Assembly: GCA_963787195.1 (NCBI GenBank)
Contig: CAWBCI010000005.1
Location: 1-61,176 of the forward strand
Direction of reading: 5' to 3'
Length of the DNA: 61,176 nucleotides
From: CAWBCI01 sp963787195
GTDB taxonomy: Bacteria > Bacteroidota > Bacteroidia > Bacteroidales > JAGOPY01
Positions 16,809 through 26,106 of the stretch are shown here, piece after piece. The notes below the pieces were generated by a model. It had not been told where the DNA came from. It made no database searches and worked only from the letters and a program-made list of their open reading frames with translations. The stretch's first letter is position 1, and the number at the start of each line of letters is the position of its first letter. The position numbers and the translations under genes were made by a program.

Positions 16809-17918
16809 TCAATTTTCACAAAAAGCATCTGGTAAATCATCTTCATCATTTTTTAAACTTCCGATGAATTCCTTGATATCACTTAACAGCTTATCAGTCT
16901 TTGCCTTATCCATGATTCCTTTAGGAAAGTCACGGGCTGTCTGGAGGGTATTCATGTATTCAGTAAGGAATTGAAACAGCAAGGTGTTATATTCTTTTTT
17001 AAAATCATCAACGGATTGCTCCAGAAGAGGGTATTGCCTGGCCTGGCCAAGGCTTAGCATGAGTTTTTGATCATTTAAATAATCTCTGAAAATTACAGGA
17101 CCTTTTTCCGGATCAGGCAGTAAGCTTGCCAGCTGGATCAGAAGATTGCTTTCTTTGAGATCAAGTCCTGAATAAATTTGATTTTTATAATCCCTTACTG
17201 ACTTTATCAGGTTGGAATATTTTACATTCAGGTTTTCCAGTCCATTCAGGTATTTATTTGAGGAGATTATCAGAGCATCATAAAAATTGATATATACCTG
17301 TAATTCATTCCTGAATGCGCTGATGCTTTTCTGGTCAAAGACATCCTTATGTTCTACCTCAATGTTTTTAATGCGGTTACCATCTTTTTCTATGTTTACA
17401 TTAGATGAACTGAAACTGGCAATCATGCTTATTATTGCTGAAACAACGGAAGTCACCAGATTCGTTTGCGCCAGACTGGATACCACAGGGTTATTCACTA
17501 TTTTAGTCACTATCTGCGAAAATCTCTTCTTCTCCGACTCTGTCTTCAGGCTTTCTTTAAAATATTTCTCTGAGGAGATGAAAACGATCTCGGCAAACTG
17601 GAATCCCAGGATATCGCTGGTGGGATTATTGGCTTGCATAAGTTTGGTGAAAAGCCCGGTCACGGCTATCTTTTCTGTCGTATTTTTAAAGTCGAAATCC
17701 AGTTTCGGGATATGGGAAAAAGTGTTGAAGATTTCGTACCTGAAGGAACAATACTCCAGACTGTCCTGGAGTCTGATATTTGCCTTCATTCCGGAATTCT
17801 CCTTTTCAAGCAATAAAATCCTCAGATTCAGCTCCTCCATTTGTTTCTGATAATCCGACTGTGCCTGTAGCATAGGCAGCAGGAATAACAGAATATATGT
17901 GAGCTGAAATTGTCGCAT
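16809..17918 (-). CDS. exported coiled-coil protein of unknown function
   Basis: A 369-residue protein with a signal peptide (MRQFQLTYILLFLLPMLQAQ). Residues 22-50 form a coiled coil (QKQMEELNLRILLLEKENSGMK). A hydrophobic, possibly membrane-inserting segment lies near 155-180 (SVVSAIISMIASFSSS), and the remainder is largely alpha-helical. The helical organisation with a central hydrophobic hairpin resembles pore-forming or adhesin-type helical bundles only loosely, and I would not name a function. It is 54 bp downstream of the TlpA-like gene and could be the third gene of that transcript. Confidence 0.65.
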   Translation of the reverse strand: MRQFQLTYILLFLLPMLQAQSDYQKQMEELNLRILLLEKENSGMKANIRLQDSLEYCSFRYEIFNTFSHIPKLDFDFKNTTEKIAVTGLFTKLMQANNPTSDILGFQFAEIVFISSEKYFKESLKTESEKKRFSQIVTKIVNNPVVSSLAQTNLVTSVVSAIISMIASFSSSNVNIEKDGNRIKNIEVEHKDVFDQKSISAFRNELQVYINFYDALIISSNKYLNGLENLNVKYSNLIKSVRDYKNQIYSGLDLKESNLLIQLASLLPDPEKGPVIFRDYLNDQKLMLSLGQARQYPLLEQSVDDFKKEYNTLLFQFLTEYMNTLQTARDFPKGIMDKAKTDKLLSDIKEFIGSLKNDEDDLPDAFCEN

Positions 17919-17972
17919 CAGTATTTAAAATGAAAATTATTTTCATCTCTTTCAATGAAAGTTATTTAACAA

Positions 17973-19115
17973 TCATAAACGAGTGTCAAATTCATGCCTT
18001 ATAGTTTCGCTCAGATCTTCCCGGAATCCTTCCGTCCACCATAGAATCTTACCGCTTTCAGCCTGTATCAGAATAAATTTGGGATAAGCGTTGCTGTTTA
18101 GCTTTTTCGCGAAATATTTCTTTTCTGCCGGCAACAGGATGGGAAAGCTAATCCCCATTTTTGATTGAAAACGCTTTATTTTAATGATATCATCATCAAT
18201 TTCATTTATACTGTAAAAATGTACTTTTTCTTTATATTGATTGTAAAGTTCTTCGATATAAGGAGCAGACTTTATACAAGGAAAGCATCCCACGTACCAC
18301 AAGTCCAAAAAAATCAGTCCACTTTCTGGCAGCATTATGGCTTTTCCGTCAAGATCACTAAAGTATAGGCCTTTAAGCATATTTAGATTGTCAGCATGGG
18401 AAGTGGCCTGTTTCGCAGGCACATCAGTTAAGCTGGTTTCTGTATAGGTATAATATGCTTGTGGCACTTCAATTTTTTCGCAGGAAGGGAATTCAAAATT
18501 ACTCAGGCTCAGATTATCATATAGATTTTCACCCATATTAAAATAGGCGATGCTCAATATGCTCTTGATCATTGAACTGCTTGTATCTATATTGATAGTA
18601 TATAATACACTATCCATACCCTGAGGCAAGCTTGAAATCGGGATAGAAACAGTTGCTATCCTTCCATTTCTGCGAATTACCGGAAAATTTTGTTTTGGTG
18701 ATTTTCTGTTTGAATCAACTATGAAGAAATTTTGAGGAAAAAAGTTGGAAAGCATATTATGGGGCAAGGGTAAAATGCCATTACCAATTTTTATACGTGT
18801 TTTATTCTGATGATCCAGCATCCATACAGTATCCTGATAAAACAGCAATTCGTTTTTCATGTCATCATTCAGAATATCAATATAATATATATGAGTATTG
18901 TCTTTTTTAATTGACACTTTGGCCGAGCTTTTACTTGTGTCCCTTTCGAATAATTGCTTCATGGATTTTTCGGCACTGTATGTGATACAGTCATTTTTGT
19001 GTAGTAACATAAGTGCTTTTTGTAAGGGATCTATGTATGTACTATCCTGTCCTGTCAATGGATATTCCATTAAAATAAGCAGGAAAAAAAGAATGGGGCT
19101 GAGTTGAATTTTCAT
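17973..19115 (-). CDS. TlpA-like thioredoxin-fold oxidoreductase, exported
   Basis: Start taken at the ATG at 19115, followed by a signal peptide (MKIQLSPILFFLLILMEYPLTG); the longer frame from 19196 adds a lysine-rich leader that makes no sense. The N-terminal 240 residues are a beta-rich domain common in Bacteroidota TlpA proteins. The C-terminal 130 residues are a thioredoxin fold with active site YVGCFPCIKS, a cis-proline region (NAYPKFILI) and LDLWYVG before the CxxC. Residues between the cysteines (FP) differ from the common GP/PP. It probably acts on periplasmic disulfides. The upstream neighbour is a six-cysteine exported protein whose gene ends 93 bp away, a plausible substrate. Confidence 0.8.
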   Translation of the reverse strand: MKIQLSPILFFLLILMEYPLTGQDSTYIDPLQKALMLLHKNDCITYSAEKSMKQLFERDTSKSSAKVSIKKDNTHIYYIDILNDDMKNELLFYQDTVWMLDHQNKTRIKIGNGILPLPHNMLSNFFPQNFFIVDSNRKSPKQNFPVIRRNGRIATVSIPISSLPQGMDSVLYTINIDTSSSMIKSILSIAYFNMGENLYDNLSLSNFEFPSCEKIEVPQAYYTYTETSLTDVPAKQATSHADNLNMLKGLYFSDLDGKAIMLPESGLIFLDLWYVGCFPCIKSAPYIEELYNQYKEKVHFYSINEIDDDIIKIKRFQSKMGISFPILLPAEKKYFAKKLNSNAYPKFILIQAESGKILWWTEGFREDLSETIRHEFDTRL

Positions 19116-19208
19116 ATTTTTTGATTTTTTTGGTTTAAAAGTGTAAACATCCTTCTTTAAAATTATTAAATTTTTAAAAACAGGATGTTTACACATGATC
19201 TTAATGAA

Positions 19209-19712
19209 TTAGTAGTATACACCCAGGCTTACGGTTAAGGATGATGTCATAGTACACGATCCATATCCCAGCAAACATTCGCAAGCGATTTGAGGCAACC
19301 ATTGACCTGTAACCCAATTAACAGTTGGGCGGCAAAGAGTGCATTCATTATTTCCTACACATGTGACTGTAATACTTCCGCCCACGCCCGAACCTGCACT
19401 ATCAGTCTCCCTTACATAGGCTCCACTTGAATTATTTACCAGCATTACGCTCACATTATTGATATTTTTTTTGTTATTACTTACCGGAAAACTGACCACA
19501 ATACGGTCTTTTTGAGGCGATACATTCACCTTGTAATCTTTACTGATAACCCCTGTCTTGCCGATTTCATAATAAAGCATGGCTTTAAGAAAATCCATAT
19601 TGGTAATTTGTAAGTTACCGTTCTTCAATGTTCCGATTTTCACAGCATCCTGGGAGATTCCATGGAAGGCCATTCCGAGTATGCATATTATTGAAATGAT
19701 AATTTTTTTCAT
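19209..19712 (-). CDS. exported protein with Cys-rich C-terminal domain
   Basis: Start taken at the ATG at 19712 (MKKIIISIICILGMAFHGISQ signal peptide); 25 upstream codons in frame look non-coding. The mature protein is about 145 residues. A first half (about 22-100) is beta-rich with VSVMLVNNSSGAYVRETD. A glycine/serine hinge (GSGVGGS) then leads to a domain with six cysteines in 37 residues (TCVGNNECTLC, IACECLLGYGSC). Three disulfides are likely. The gene heads a unit with a TlpA-like oxidoreductase. The architecture (leader, stable core, Cys-rich tail) resembles disulfide-rich secreted effectors or structural proteins, but no family is recognised. Confidence 0.65.
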   Translation of the reverse strand: MKKIIISIICILGMAFHGISQDAVKIGTLKNGNLQITNMDFLKAMLYYEIGKTGVISKDYKVNVSPQKDRIVVSFPVSNNKKNINNVSVMLVNNSSGAYVRETDSAGSGVGGSITVTCVGNNECTLCRPTVNWVTGQWLPQIACECLLGYGSCTMTSSLTVSLGVYY

Positions 19713-20469
19713 GGTTTTTTTATTTTTGAAATGAATGAAATATGTTATTGGATATATGTTCCTGAATGGGGCGGATCCTTTCCTCAATTTGTTAAACTGT
19801 TCACCCGGAGGTTTATATATTGATTTAAAGAAGACTTTTTATTAAACCTGGCTGAAAATATTTTTGTTAAATCTGCTTTTTCTTCTTCTTTTAACTTTCC
19901 CGGGCATCTTTTTTCTGCCGGGGAAAAATCTCCCACAAGTCCTTTAAGCAGGTTAAACTATTGATTATTCGTGTTGTGTTTTACAACCTATATCATCCTG
20001 GACTTGCAACATTGTATGTAGCTAACAAAATTGTAACCTGTCAATTTGTTGATTCCGGAAAAAAGATCCTATATGTTCATAAAAGAACTGCATATCAGGA
20101 ACATTGATCTCAGGGAACGGTGCAGCTTGAATATTTTAGCGGGATACAATTTTACCCCGGAATCATATCAGCCTCTATAGACCGTTCCCGATTTTAAAAT
20201 GAATTTATTTTTCCCCAGTAAAAAGATGTTCCGATTTTTCATAAGTATAGATTTTAGGATTTTAAAATAGTTTATCCATCCTAAATCAATTTATACCTGT
20301 CGGAAGACTAAGTTTTTTTCAGATTTTTTTTAATATGGCAGGAAACCTTTGCTATTGAAGGGTTTTAATATAAACATTAATTGTATATCCTGATTAAATC
20401 AAGATATAGATATAGAATCTGATGAAATGGAATGGATGTATAATGAAAACAAAAATTTATCAGCAAGAA
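19713..20469. other. 757-bp gene-free region with one long-range inverted repeat
   Basis: AT-rich and non-coding as far as I can see. The only notable structure is GGGAACGGT (20113-20121) with ACCGTTCCC (20181-20189), a perfect 9-bp inverted repeat enclosing 59 nt; this could be the base stem of a small RNA. A 35-codon rightward frame (20073-20180) overlaps it and is probably chance. Confidence 0.45.
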
Positions 20470-21315
20470 TCAGGGTTGAAAAACCTTGCTGGCATAAGCC
20501 ACCGAATAAGCCGCGAAATATCCGACAGCTCCGTTACTTATATTTCCCTTCACATTTGCCGGCGGTCCGCTGAATAAAGGGGTCTGGAATCCTGCTTCAG
20601 TCTGCAAGGCCACTATGAAATTATAATAACTTTCGGAGATATCACAACCCTGGAAAGTCACTACATCGCCCGCCTGAAGTTTTTCCCGGGTATCGTACTG
20701 ATTCAAATAACCTACACCTATTCCATTGGTATAATTGCCATTATAAAACAGGTCATCGGTAACAAACCTTTTGGTAATCGTATCGGTGAGCCAAATGTCA
20801 TTCCGGAAAATATTAAACATATAAAAGTCTTTGCTTGGAGGATCCTTATAATAGCATTGTACTTCATAAAAACCCGCTTTTCCCCAGTCGGCATGATAAA
20901 GCAGGCCTATGGAATCGATCGGGTTAATTTGTGAAACCGGCGCTGTGGAAGCAGTATAGGTCTTGTTCCCGTCAATAGCTTCCTGCAGATCTATTTTCAG
21001 GAAATAGCTTCTTCCTGAAACAGCGTGGAACTCCGGTGGAATGGAATATGTTCCCGGTACATCTTCACTTAGCAAAACTGAATTTCCATCATCATCCGAC
21101 AGATTGATCTGAGCGCCCGGCACTATAGGAGCCGGTTCATCATAGTAATAGCTGGTGGTTTTGTTGAGTTTTACATAATGGGTGATGGAATCTGTAGTCA
21201 GGTAACCATATACTACGAGGCGGGTATAGGTATTGTCGAGCTTAATATTGACTTTCTCGGTGCATGAGGAAGCAATAATAATTATGCCTATTATGATTAT
21301 AGATAGTTTTTTCAT
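20470..21315 (-). CDS. DUF4249 outer-membrane lipoprotein (pair A)
   Basis: A 281-residue lipoprotein (MKKLSIIIIGIIIIASSC; lipidated Cys18) of the DUF4249 family. It has an N-terminal beta-sandwich with TRLVVYGYLTTDSITHYVKL, a DDDGNSVLL strand pair, and the conserved ending ISNGAVGYFAAYSVAYAS. Members are nearly always encoded next to a TonB-dependent receptor. Here the receptor gene ends 6 bp upstream, so the pair is co-transcribed. It probably forms a surface lipoprotein partner of the receptor, analogous in role to SusD but unrelated in fold. Substrate unknown. Confidence 0.85.
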   Translation of the reverse strand: MKKLSIIIIGIIIIASSCTEKVNIKLDNTYTRLVVYGYLTTDSITHYVKLNKTTSYYYDEPAPIVPGAQINLSDDDGNSVLLSEDVPGTYSIPPEFHAVSGRSYFLKIDLQEAIDGNKTYTASTAPVSQINPIDSIGLLYHADWGKAGFYEVQCYYKDPPSKDFYMFNIFRNDIWLTDTITKRFVTDDLFYNGNYTNGIGVGYLNQYDTREKLQAGDVVTFQGCDISESYYNFIVALQTEAGFQTPLFSGPPANVKGNISNGAVGYFAAYSVAYASKVFQP

Positions 21316-21321
21316 ATCAGC

Positions 21322-23673
21322 TTAAAACTTAAAATTATAGGTGGCCGACGGGATAATGCCAAACAAATAGGTTTTCTCCGCATAAGTGACATCAGGGTTT
21401 GCAGAATCCTGGACAAAATTGATGGCCCAGGCATTATGCCGGTTATAAGCATTATAAACAGAAAAGACCCATTCACCATTAAAGCGTTTTCCTCTGTCCT
21501 TGCCCTTCAGGGTTACACTCAGGTCGAGACGGTGATAATCTATCATACGGTATGCATTCCGGTCGGAATAGATAGGTACAATTGCTCCTTCTATTACAGC
21601 CCTGCCGGTCGGGAATGTTACCGGTTTGCCCGTGGCATAAACCCAGTTGGCTGAAATGCTGAGTCTTTTGCTCAGGTCATAGTTCAATACTAATGAAACA
21701 TCATTGGGGGCATCATAAGGTGCCGGATATTTATTACCATTATTTATATCTGTAAATTTCCTGAAGGTCCTGGAGTAGGTATAGCTGATCCAGCCATTAA
21801 GTCTGCCTTCGGGAATCTTGATCAGAAATTCTATCCCATAAGCCCAGGCTTTGCCGAAACGTAATTCACCCTCCAGGTACTTGTTCAGCAGAAGTTGTGC
21901 GTGGTCCTTGAAATCAATAGCATTTCCCATGTTTTTGTAATAAACCTCAACAGAAGTTTCAATCTTATTTTGTTTGAAATTCCGGAAATAACCAAGGGCA
22001 ATCTGGTCAGCCGCCTGAGGTTTGACATTTGGACTGGAAGAATACCAGATGTCCAGCGGGGTGCCTGCTGTTGAATTCTGGGCGAGTTGTAAATACTGAT
22101 TTGTATGTGCATAACTGGCCTTAATGGAAGATATTTCATTCAATATGAATGTCATCCCAAGGCGGGGCTCTATACCATGATAAGTATTATAAAAATCTCC
22201 CTTTTTATAAACACTTGAGTCCTGTAAATTGAATAAGGCATCATAATGATAAACAGTTCCCGGCCCGATATTCTGGAAAAGTGAAAAGCGAAGTCCGTAG
22301 TTCAGTGTAAGGCGACTCCCTATATTTTGTTCGTTGCTGAGGTATATGCCGCTTTCGAGAGCGTAATTCCGTGGCAGGGCATATTCGGTGAAGAGGCTGT
22401 TGGCACTGGTGCCCCTGGCTGCACCCGGATTGAATATGTGATAGGTGCTGCTCAGCCCAAAACGCAAGGTATTGTTTGGATTAAGATAATAGGTGAAATC
22501 TGCTTTAAATTTAATATCCTGTAAATTCGAAGTCCAGACAAAGGAGTTAGCATCGTTCTCACTCTCTGTGCCGAGATTATAATCGTAATTACTATAAATA
22601 GTAGTAAAATTACTGAAGAGTTTGGGTGAAAAGAGGTGGTTCCACCTTGCGGTAGCTGTTCCGTTTCCGATTTTCATATAGGCAAACTGGTTCTTAAACA
22701 CATCCCTCCCAAAATAGCCGGATAAATAAAGCCGGTTATTCTCATTGAACATATAGTTCAGCTTGGCATTCAGATCATAGAAATAAAGTTTGCTTTTTCT
22801 GACATTTTCATCTTTGGATAAAGGCAGAAAAAGGTCAGCATAGGTCCTTCTGCCGGAAACAATAAAGGCTGCCTTATCTTTCACGATCGGTCCTTCAAGC
22901 GTGAGCCGGCTGGAGATCAGTCCAATTCCTCCGGTTCCCGCGTAATGATTGGAGTTGCCGTCTTTCATCCTTACATCCAGGACAGAAGATAACCTGCCTC
23001 CGTATTCCGCCGGCAAATCGCCTTTGTACAATTTAACATCTTTGATGGCATCATTATTAAAAACTGAAAAGAAACCAAGGAAATGAGAAGGATTATAGAC
23101 CGTGGCTTCATCTAGCAGGATCAGGTTTTGATCGGGGGAACCACCCCGGACACTGAATCCGGAAGAGCCCTCGCTGGTTGATTGAACCCCAGGCAGGAGT
23201 TGAATAGCCTTGATAATATCGACTTCTCCCATCAATGCAGGGATCTTATTAATGGACTTCACATCCATCTTCACGACGCTCATCTCCGGGGCTTTCACAT
23301 TTTCATCACTCCTTTTGGCAGTAACTTCAAATTCTTTCAGTACCTGGCTGGCAGTCTTAAGCTTAATGTCAAGCGTTATATTTTGCTCAAATTTTTGTTT
23401 TATTTCCAGGTTTTGATATCCTACATAGGAAAATCTCAGGGTATATTCACCGGGGGGCAGGCTTAAGGAGTAAAAGCCATAGGAATTGGAAATTGAACCA
23501 TTTTCCAGTTCAGTCACATAGACTGTGGCACCTATCAGGTCCTCACCCGTACCTGCATCTTTTATATGGCCGCTGATGGTAATTCTTTTACCCACCGGAT
23601 CGATTTCAGCCGCGGTGGGCATAAAAAAACCACAGACCATGACAAGTAAGAGGGAAAGCAAAATTTTTTTCAA
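21322..23673 (-). CDS. TonB-dependent receptor with carboxypeptidase-regulatory-like domain (pair A)
   Basis: A 783-residue outer-membrane receptor: signal peptide (KKILLSLLLVMVCGFFMPTAA), CarboxypepD_reg-like beta domain (about 30-115; ISGHIKDAGTGEDLIGATVYV), plug domain (about 130-240; VDIIKAIQLLPGVQSTSEG, FSVRGGSPDQNLILLDEATVY), and a C-terminal beta-barrel ending in aromatic F (SATYNFKF). It transports a ligand across the outer membrane using TonB/ExbBD energy. A DUF4249 lipoprotein gene follows by 6 bp. It is clearly paralogous to the receptor at 26103-28451 (shared stretches such as VYATGKP, DYHRLDLS, EWxxSVYNAYNR). The ligand is not evident from sequence. Confidence 0.9.
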   Translation of the reverse strand: MKKILLSLLLVMVCGFFMPTAAEIDPVGKRITISGHIKDAGTGEDLIGATVYVTELENGSISNSYGFYSLSLPPGEYTLRFSYVGYQNLEIKQKFEQNITLDIKLKTASQVLKEFEVTAKRSDENVKAPEMSVVKMDVKSINKIPALMGEVDIIKAIQLLPGVQSTSEGSSGFSVRGGSPDQNLILLDEATVYNPSHFLGFFSVFNNDAIKDVKLYKGDLPAEYGGRLSSVLDVRMKDGNSNHYAGTGGIGLISSRLTLEGPIVKDKAAFIVSGRRTYADLFLPLSKDENVRKSKLYFYDLNAKLNYMFNENNRLYLSGYFGRDVFKNQFAYMKIGNGTATARWNHLFSPKLFSNFTTIYSNYDYNLGTESENDANSFVWTSNLQDIKFKADFTYYLNPNNTLRFGLSSTYHIFNPGAARGTSANSLFTEYALPRNYALESGIYLSNEQNIGSRLTLNYGLRFSLFQNIGPGTVYHYDALFNLQDSSVYKKGDFYNTYHGIEPRLGMTFILNEISSIKASYAHTNQYLQLAQNSTAGTPLDIWYSSSPNVKPQAADQIALGYFRNFKQNKIETSVEVYYKNMGNAIDFKDHAQLLLNKYLEGELRFGKAWAYGIEFLIKIPEGRLNGWISYTYSRTFRKFTDINNGNKYPAPYDAPNDVSLVLNYDLSKRLSISANWVYATGKPVTFPTGRAVIEGAIVPIYSDRNAYRMIDYHRLDLSVTLKGKDRGKRFNGEWVFSVYNAYNRHNAWAINFVQDSANPDVTYAEKTYLFGIIPSATYNFKF

Positions 23674-23872
23674 TGATTTTTGGTTTCTTAATTAATATTC
23701 ATTAAACGCCTGGATTTGAAATTTATTCCAGCTTGATATCAATAATCATACTAATTGACAAGCGAAGTATAAAAAAGTTGCAGGAATGAAAGATTTATGA
23801 AAAAAAAATTGTCAATGACAGGTATAAATATTTTTTTCATGGATTAATATTTATAATTTTTAAGATGAAAAA

Positions 23873-24949
23873 ATGATCAGGCTATTAATTATTGTTCACT
23901 TTCTCTTCCTGACGGTTATGCTCTTGTCAGTTCCTGCCGGAATAAATGCTCAGTCAAATTCTAAGGAACAAATGTTAAGGGTCATGTTTTACAATTTTGA
24001 AAATCTTTTTGACCCTTTCGATGATACGCTGACTATAGATGAGGAGTTTCTGCCGGGTGGAAGCCGTAACTGGACCTATTCCAGGATGCTGCGGAAGCTG
24101 AATAATATATACAGGGTGGTTGCGGCTACCGGGGAATGGGAGGCCCCGGCAATTATAGGATGCTGTGAGGTGGAGAATAGGTTTGTGCTTGAAAAGCTTA
24201 TTTATCAAACCCCTTTAAAGAAATTCGGATACCAGATCGTACATCAGGAATCACCTGATCCACGCGGAATTGATGTGGCCCTTATATATCGGCCTGATCG
24301 CTTCCGGCCACTGGAGTCAGAATGGATCCCGGTATGTATTCCGGGCGGCTCTTCCTGCAGCCGTGATATTCTCCATGTGAAAGGTACTTTATTGGAAGGG
24401 CCCATAATAAATGTTTATGTGAATCACTGGCCATCCCGTTACGGAGGACCAGCCGAGACGGTGGATAAGCGGGCTTATACTGCCCGGCTGCTTCGAAGTA
24501 ATGTGGATACTGTTTTTTTATCGGATGAGCAGGCAAATATACTGATCATGGGCGATTTTAATGATGAGCCGGGCGATGAAAGCCTCCGGCTATTAACAGG
24601 GCAGGCCTCAAATGATTCTGTTTTTAGTTCCGGCTCCCTTATCAATCTGATGGACCATCCTTATCATAAATCTTTGAATGAGGGAACGATAAAAAGTGCC
24701 GGCGTATGGGGGACCTTTGATCAGATTATCATATCCAGTAATTTACTTCTTACAAAGAATGATATCCGGCTGGCGACTGGCAGGGCGGAAATTATGGAAG
24801 CTGATTTTCTCCTGGTACCGGATGAAAAAAACCTGGGTTTCAAGCCTTTCAGGAGTTTCCAGGGCTATTATTATACTGGTGGCTTCAGTGACCATTTGCC
24901 TGTTTATATCGATATTGTAGTTTCACTCAATGCAGGCACTGAGGAATGA
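23873..24949 (+). CDS. exported endonuclease/exonuclease/phosphatase (EEP) family protein
   Basis: A 358-residue protein with a signal peptide (MIRLLIIVHFLFLTVMLLSVPAGINA). It has the complete EEP core: MFYNFENLFD, CCEVEN (catalytic Glu), DPRGIDVALIYR, NHWPSRYGG, IMGDFNDEP, FDQIIIS and SDHLPVY (the Asp-His pair). Metal-dependent phosphodiesterase activity on extracellular DNA or RNA is the family expectation. It is the only rightward gene between two leftward TonB receptor/DUF4249 pairs, possibly providing nucleotides or phosphate near the surface. That link is inferred from position only. Confidence 0.85.
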   Translation: MIRLLIIVHFLFLTVMLLSVPAGINAQSNSKEQMLRVMFYNFENLFDPFDDTLTIDEEFLPGGSRNWTYSRMLRKLNNIYRVVAATGEWEAPAIIGCCEVENRFVLEKLIYQTPLKKFGYQIVHQESPDPRGIDVALIYRPDRFRPLESEWIPVCIPGGSSCSRDILHVKGTLLEGPIINVYVNHWPSRYGGPAETVDKRAYTARLLRSNVDTVFLSDEQANILIMGDFNDEPGDESLRLLTGQASNDSVFSSGSLINLMDHPYHKSLNEGTIKSAGVWGTFDQIIISSNLLLTKNDIRLATGRAEIMEADFLLVPDEKNLGFKPFRSFQGYYYTGGFSDHLPVYIDIVVSLNAGTEE

Positions 24950-24991
24950 ACAGGGATAATTATACTAAAATTCTAAAAGGCGCTGACTATG

Positions 24992-25183
24992 TCAGGCCCT
25001 GAGTTTATTGAATGTTTCATGGATAACTTCCGGGTAAATATCCCCATAAGTTAAAACACACCATGACTGTAAGGCATTTACTTCATCATTTTTCAGCCAT
25101 TTCATTGCTTTTCCGAGTTCCTTGGCGAACAGGACAGGGCTGAAACTCACTTTCTGTAGAATTGTCTTAGTGTACTCCAGCAT
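24992..25183 (-). CDS. small conserved Bacteroidota protein
   Basis: A 63-residue protein reading MLEYTKTILQKVSFSPVLFAKELG, then KAMKWLKNDEVNALQSWC. I chose the ATG at 25183 over the one three codons upstream because homologues I recall begin MLEYTK. It is helical, without a signal or membrane segment. Small proteins of this form occur widely in the phylum without a known role. It lies between the EEP nuclease gene (convergent, 42 bp) and the second DUF4249 gene. Confidence 0.6.
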   Translation of the reverse strand: MLEYTKTILQKVSFSPVLFAKELGKAMKWLKNDEVNALQSWCVLTYGDIYPEVIHETFNKLRA

Positions 25184-25260
25184 AGTTATCATTTTTGGTT
25201 AAGAAAGAACGTTAGTTATAGCTAAAAATTGTGCCATCAGGATCGAAAATAATTTGCCTG

Positions 25261-26106
25261 TCAATATGTCACATCAGCATAGGAAACCGAACAGGCGCAA
25301 AAGTATCCGATGGCTCCGTTGCTGATATTACTGTAAACATTGCTGGGGGTTCCCCCGATAAATGGATTTTCTATACCGGCTTCCTGCTGGGCCGTCCAGA
25401 TAAACTCAGCAAAGTTGGCATCAATGGATGCTGCCTGGAATACTAAGAGATCGCCAGACTTTAATACTTCATCGGCTTTCGACTGGTTGAGGAAACCAAC
25501 CGAGATGCCGTAGGTATAATTACCGTTGAACAGCCTGTCATCCACCACAATTTTTTCTGTGAGGGAATCTGTTACCATAGATCCGTTCAGAATGATATTA
25601 CACATGTAATATTCCCTTGTGGGTGGGTCCTGATAATAGCATTTGATTTCCCATATGCCTTTGGTCCCCCAGTTACCATGATATTTCAGGCCTATGGAAT
25701 CTATACTGTTTATCGGATTCGCCCTGGAAACGGAAGTATATTCCTTAAAATCATCTATAGGTTCTTGCAACCGGATGTGAAGTGTGTATGTCCTTCCGGG
25801 AAGGGCATAAGCATCCGGATCTGTATAATAACTGCCCGCCTGAGTCTCCGATTCGGTCAGATATGTTGTATTGCCTTCATCATCTTCAATAAATATATTA
25901 GCCCCACTTACTTTGTTTACGATAGTATCAGTATAAGCCATGGATTGTGATAGCTTTACCAAATGCGCTATTGTATCAGTAGTAAATAGTCCTTCCACAA
26001 CCAGGTGGGAAGAAGAATCCTGAAGTTTAAGGTTCATCTTTTCAGAACAGGCTGATGTGAGTATAATCAATAAAAACAGGGACATGCATGTCAGTGGAAT
26101 TTTCAT
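25261..26106 (-). CDS. DUF4249 outer-membrane lipoprotein (pair B)
   Basis: A 281-residue lipoprotein (LLIILTSAC; lipidated Cys20) of the same family and same length as the protein at 20470-21315, with the shared ending ISNGAIGYFCACSVSYADV. The strand pairs and the SIDSIGLKYHGNWG segment also match that paralogue. The start codon overlaps the end of the upstream receptor gene by 4 bp (ATGA), so translation is coupled. A surface partner of the receptor is inferred; ligand unknown. Confidence 0.85.
   Translation of the reverse strand: MKIPLTCMSLFLLIILTSACSEKMNLKLQDSSSHLVVEGLFTTDTIAHLVKLSQSMAYTDTIVNKVSGANIFIEDDEGNTTYLTESETQAGSYYTDPDAYALPGRTYTLHIRLQEPIDDFKEYTSVSRANPINSIDSIGLKYHGNWGTKGIWEIKCYYQDPPTREYYMCNIILNGSMVTDSLTEKIVVDDRLFNGNYTYGISVGFLNQSKADEVLKSGDLLVFQAASIDANFAEFIWTAQQEAGIENPFIGGTPSNVYSNISNGAIGYFCACSVSYADVTY

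Noticed and set aside
20073..20180. A 35-codon rightward ORF in the large gap
   Set aside because: No ribosome-binding context or homology; it overlaps the inverted repeat and is likely chance.
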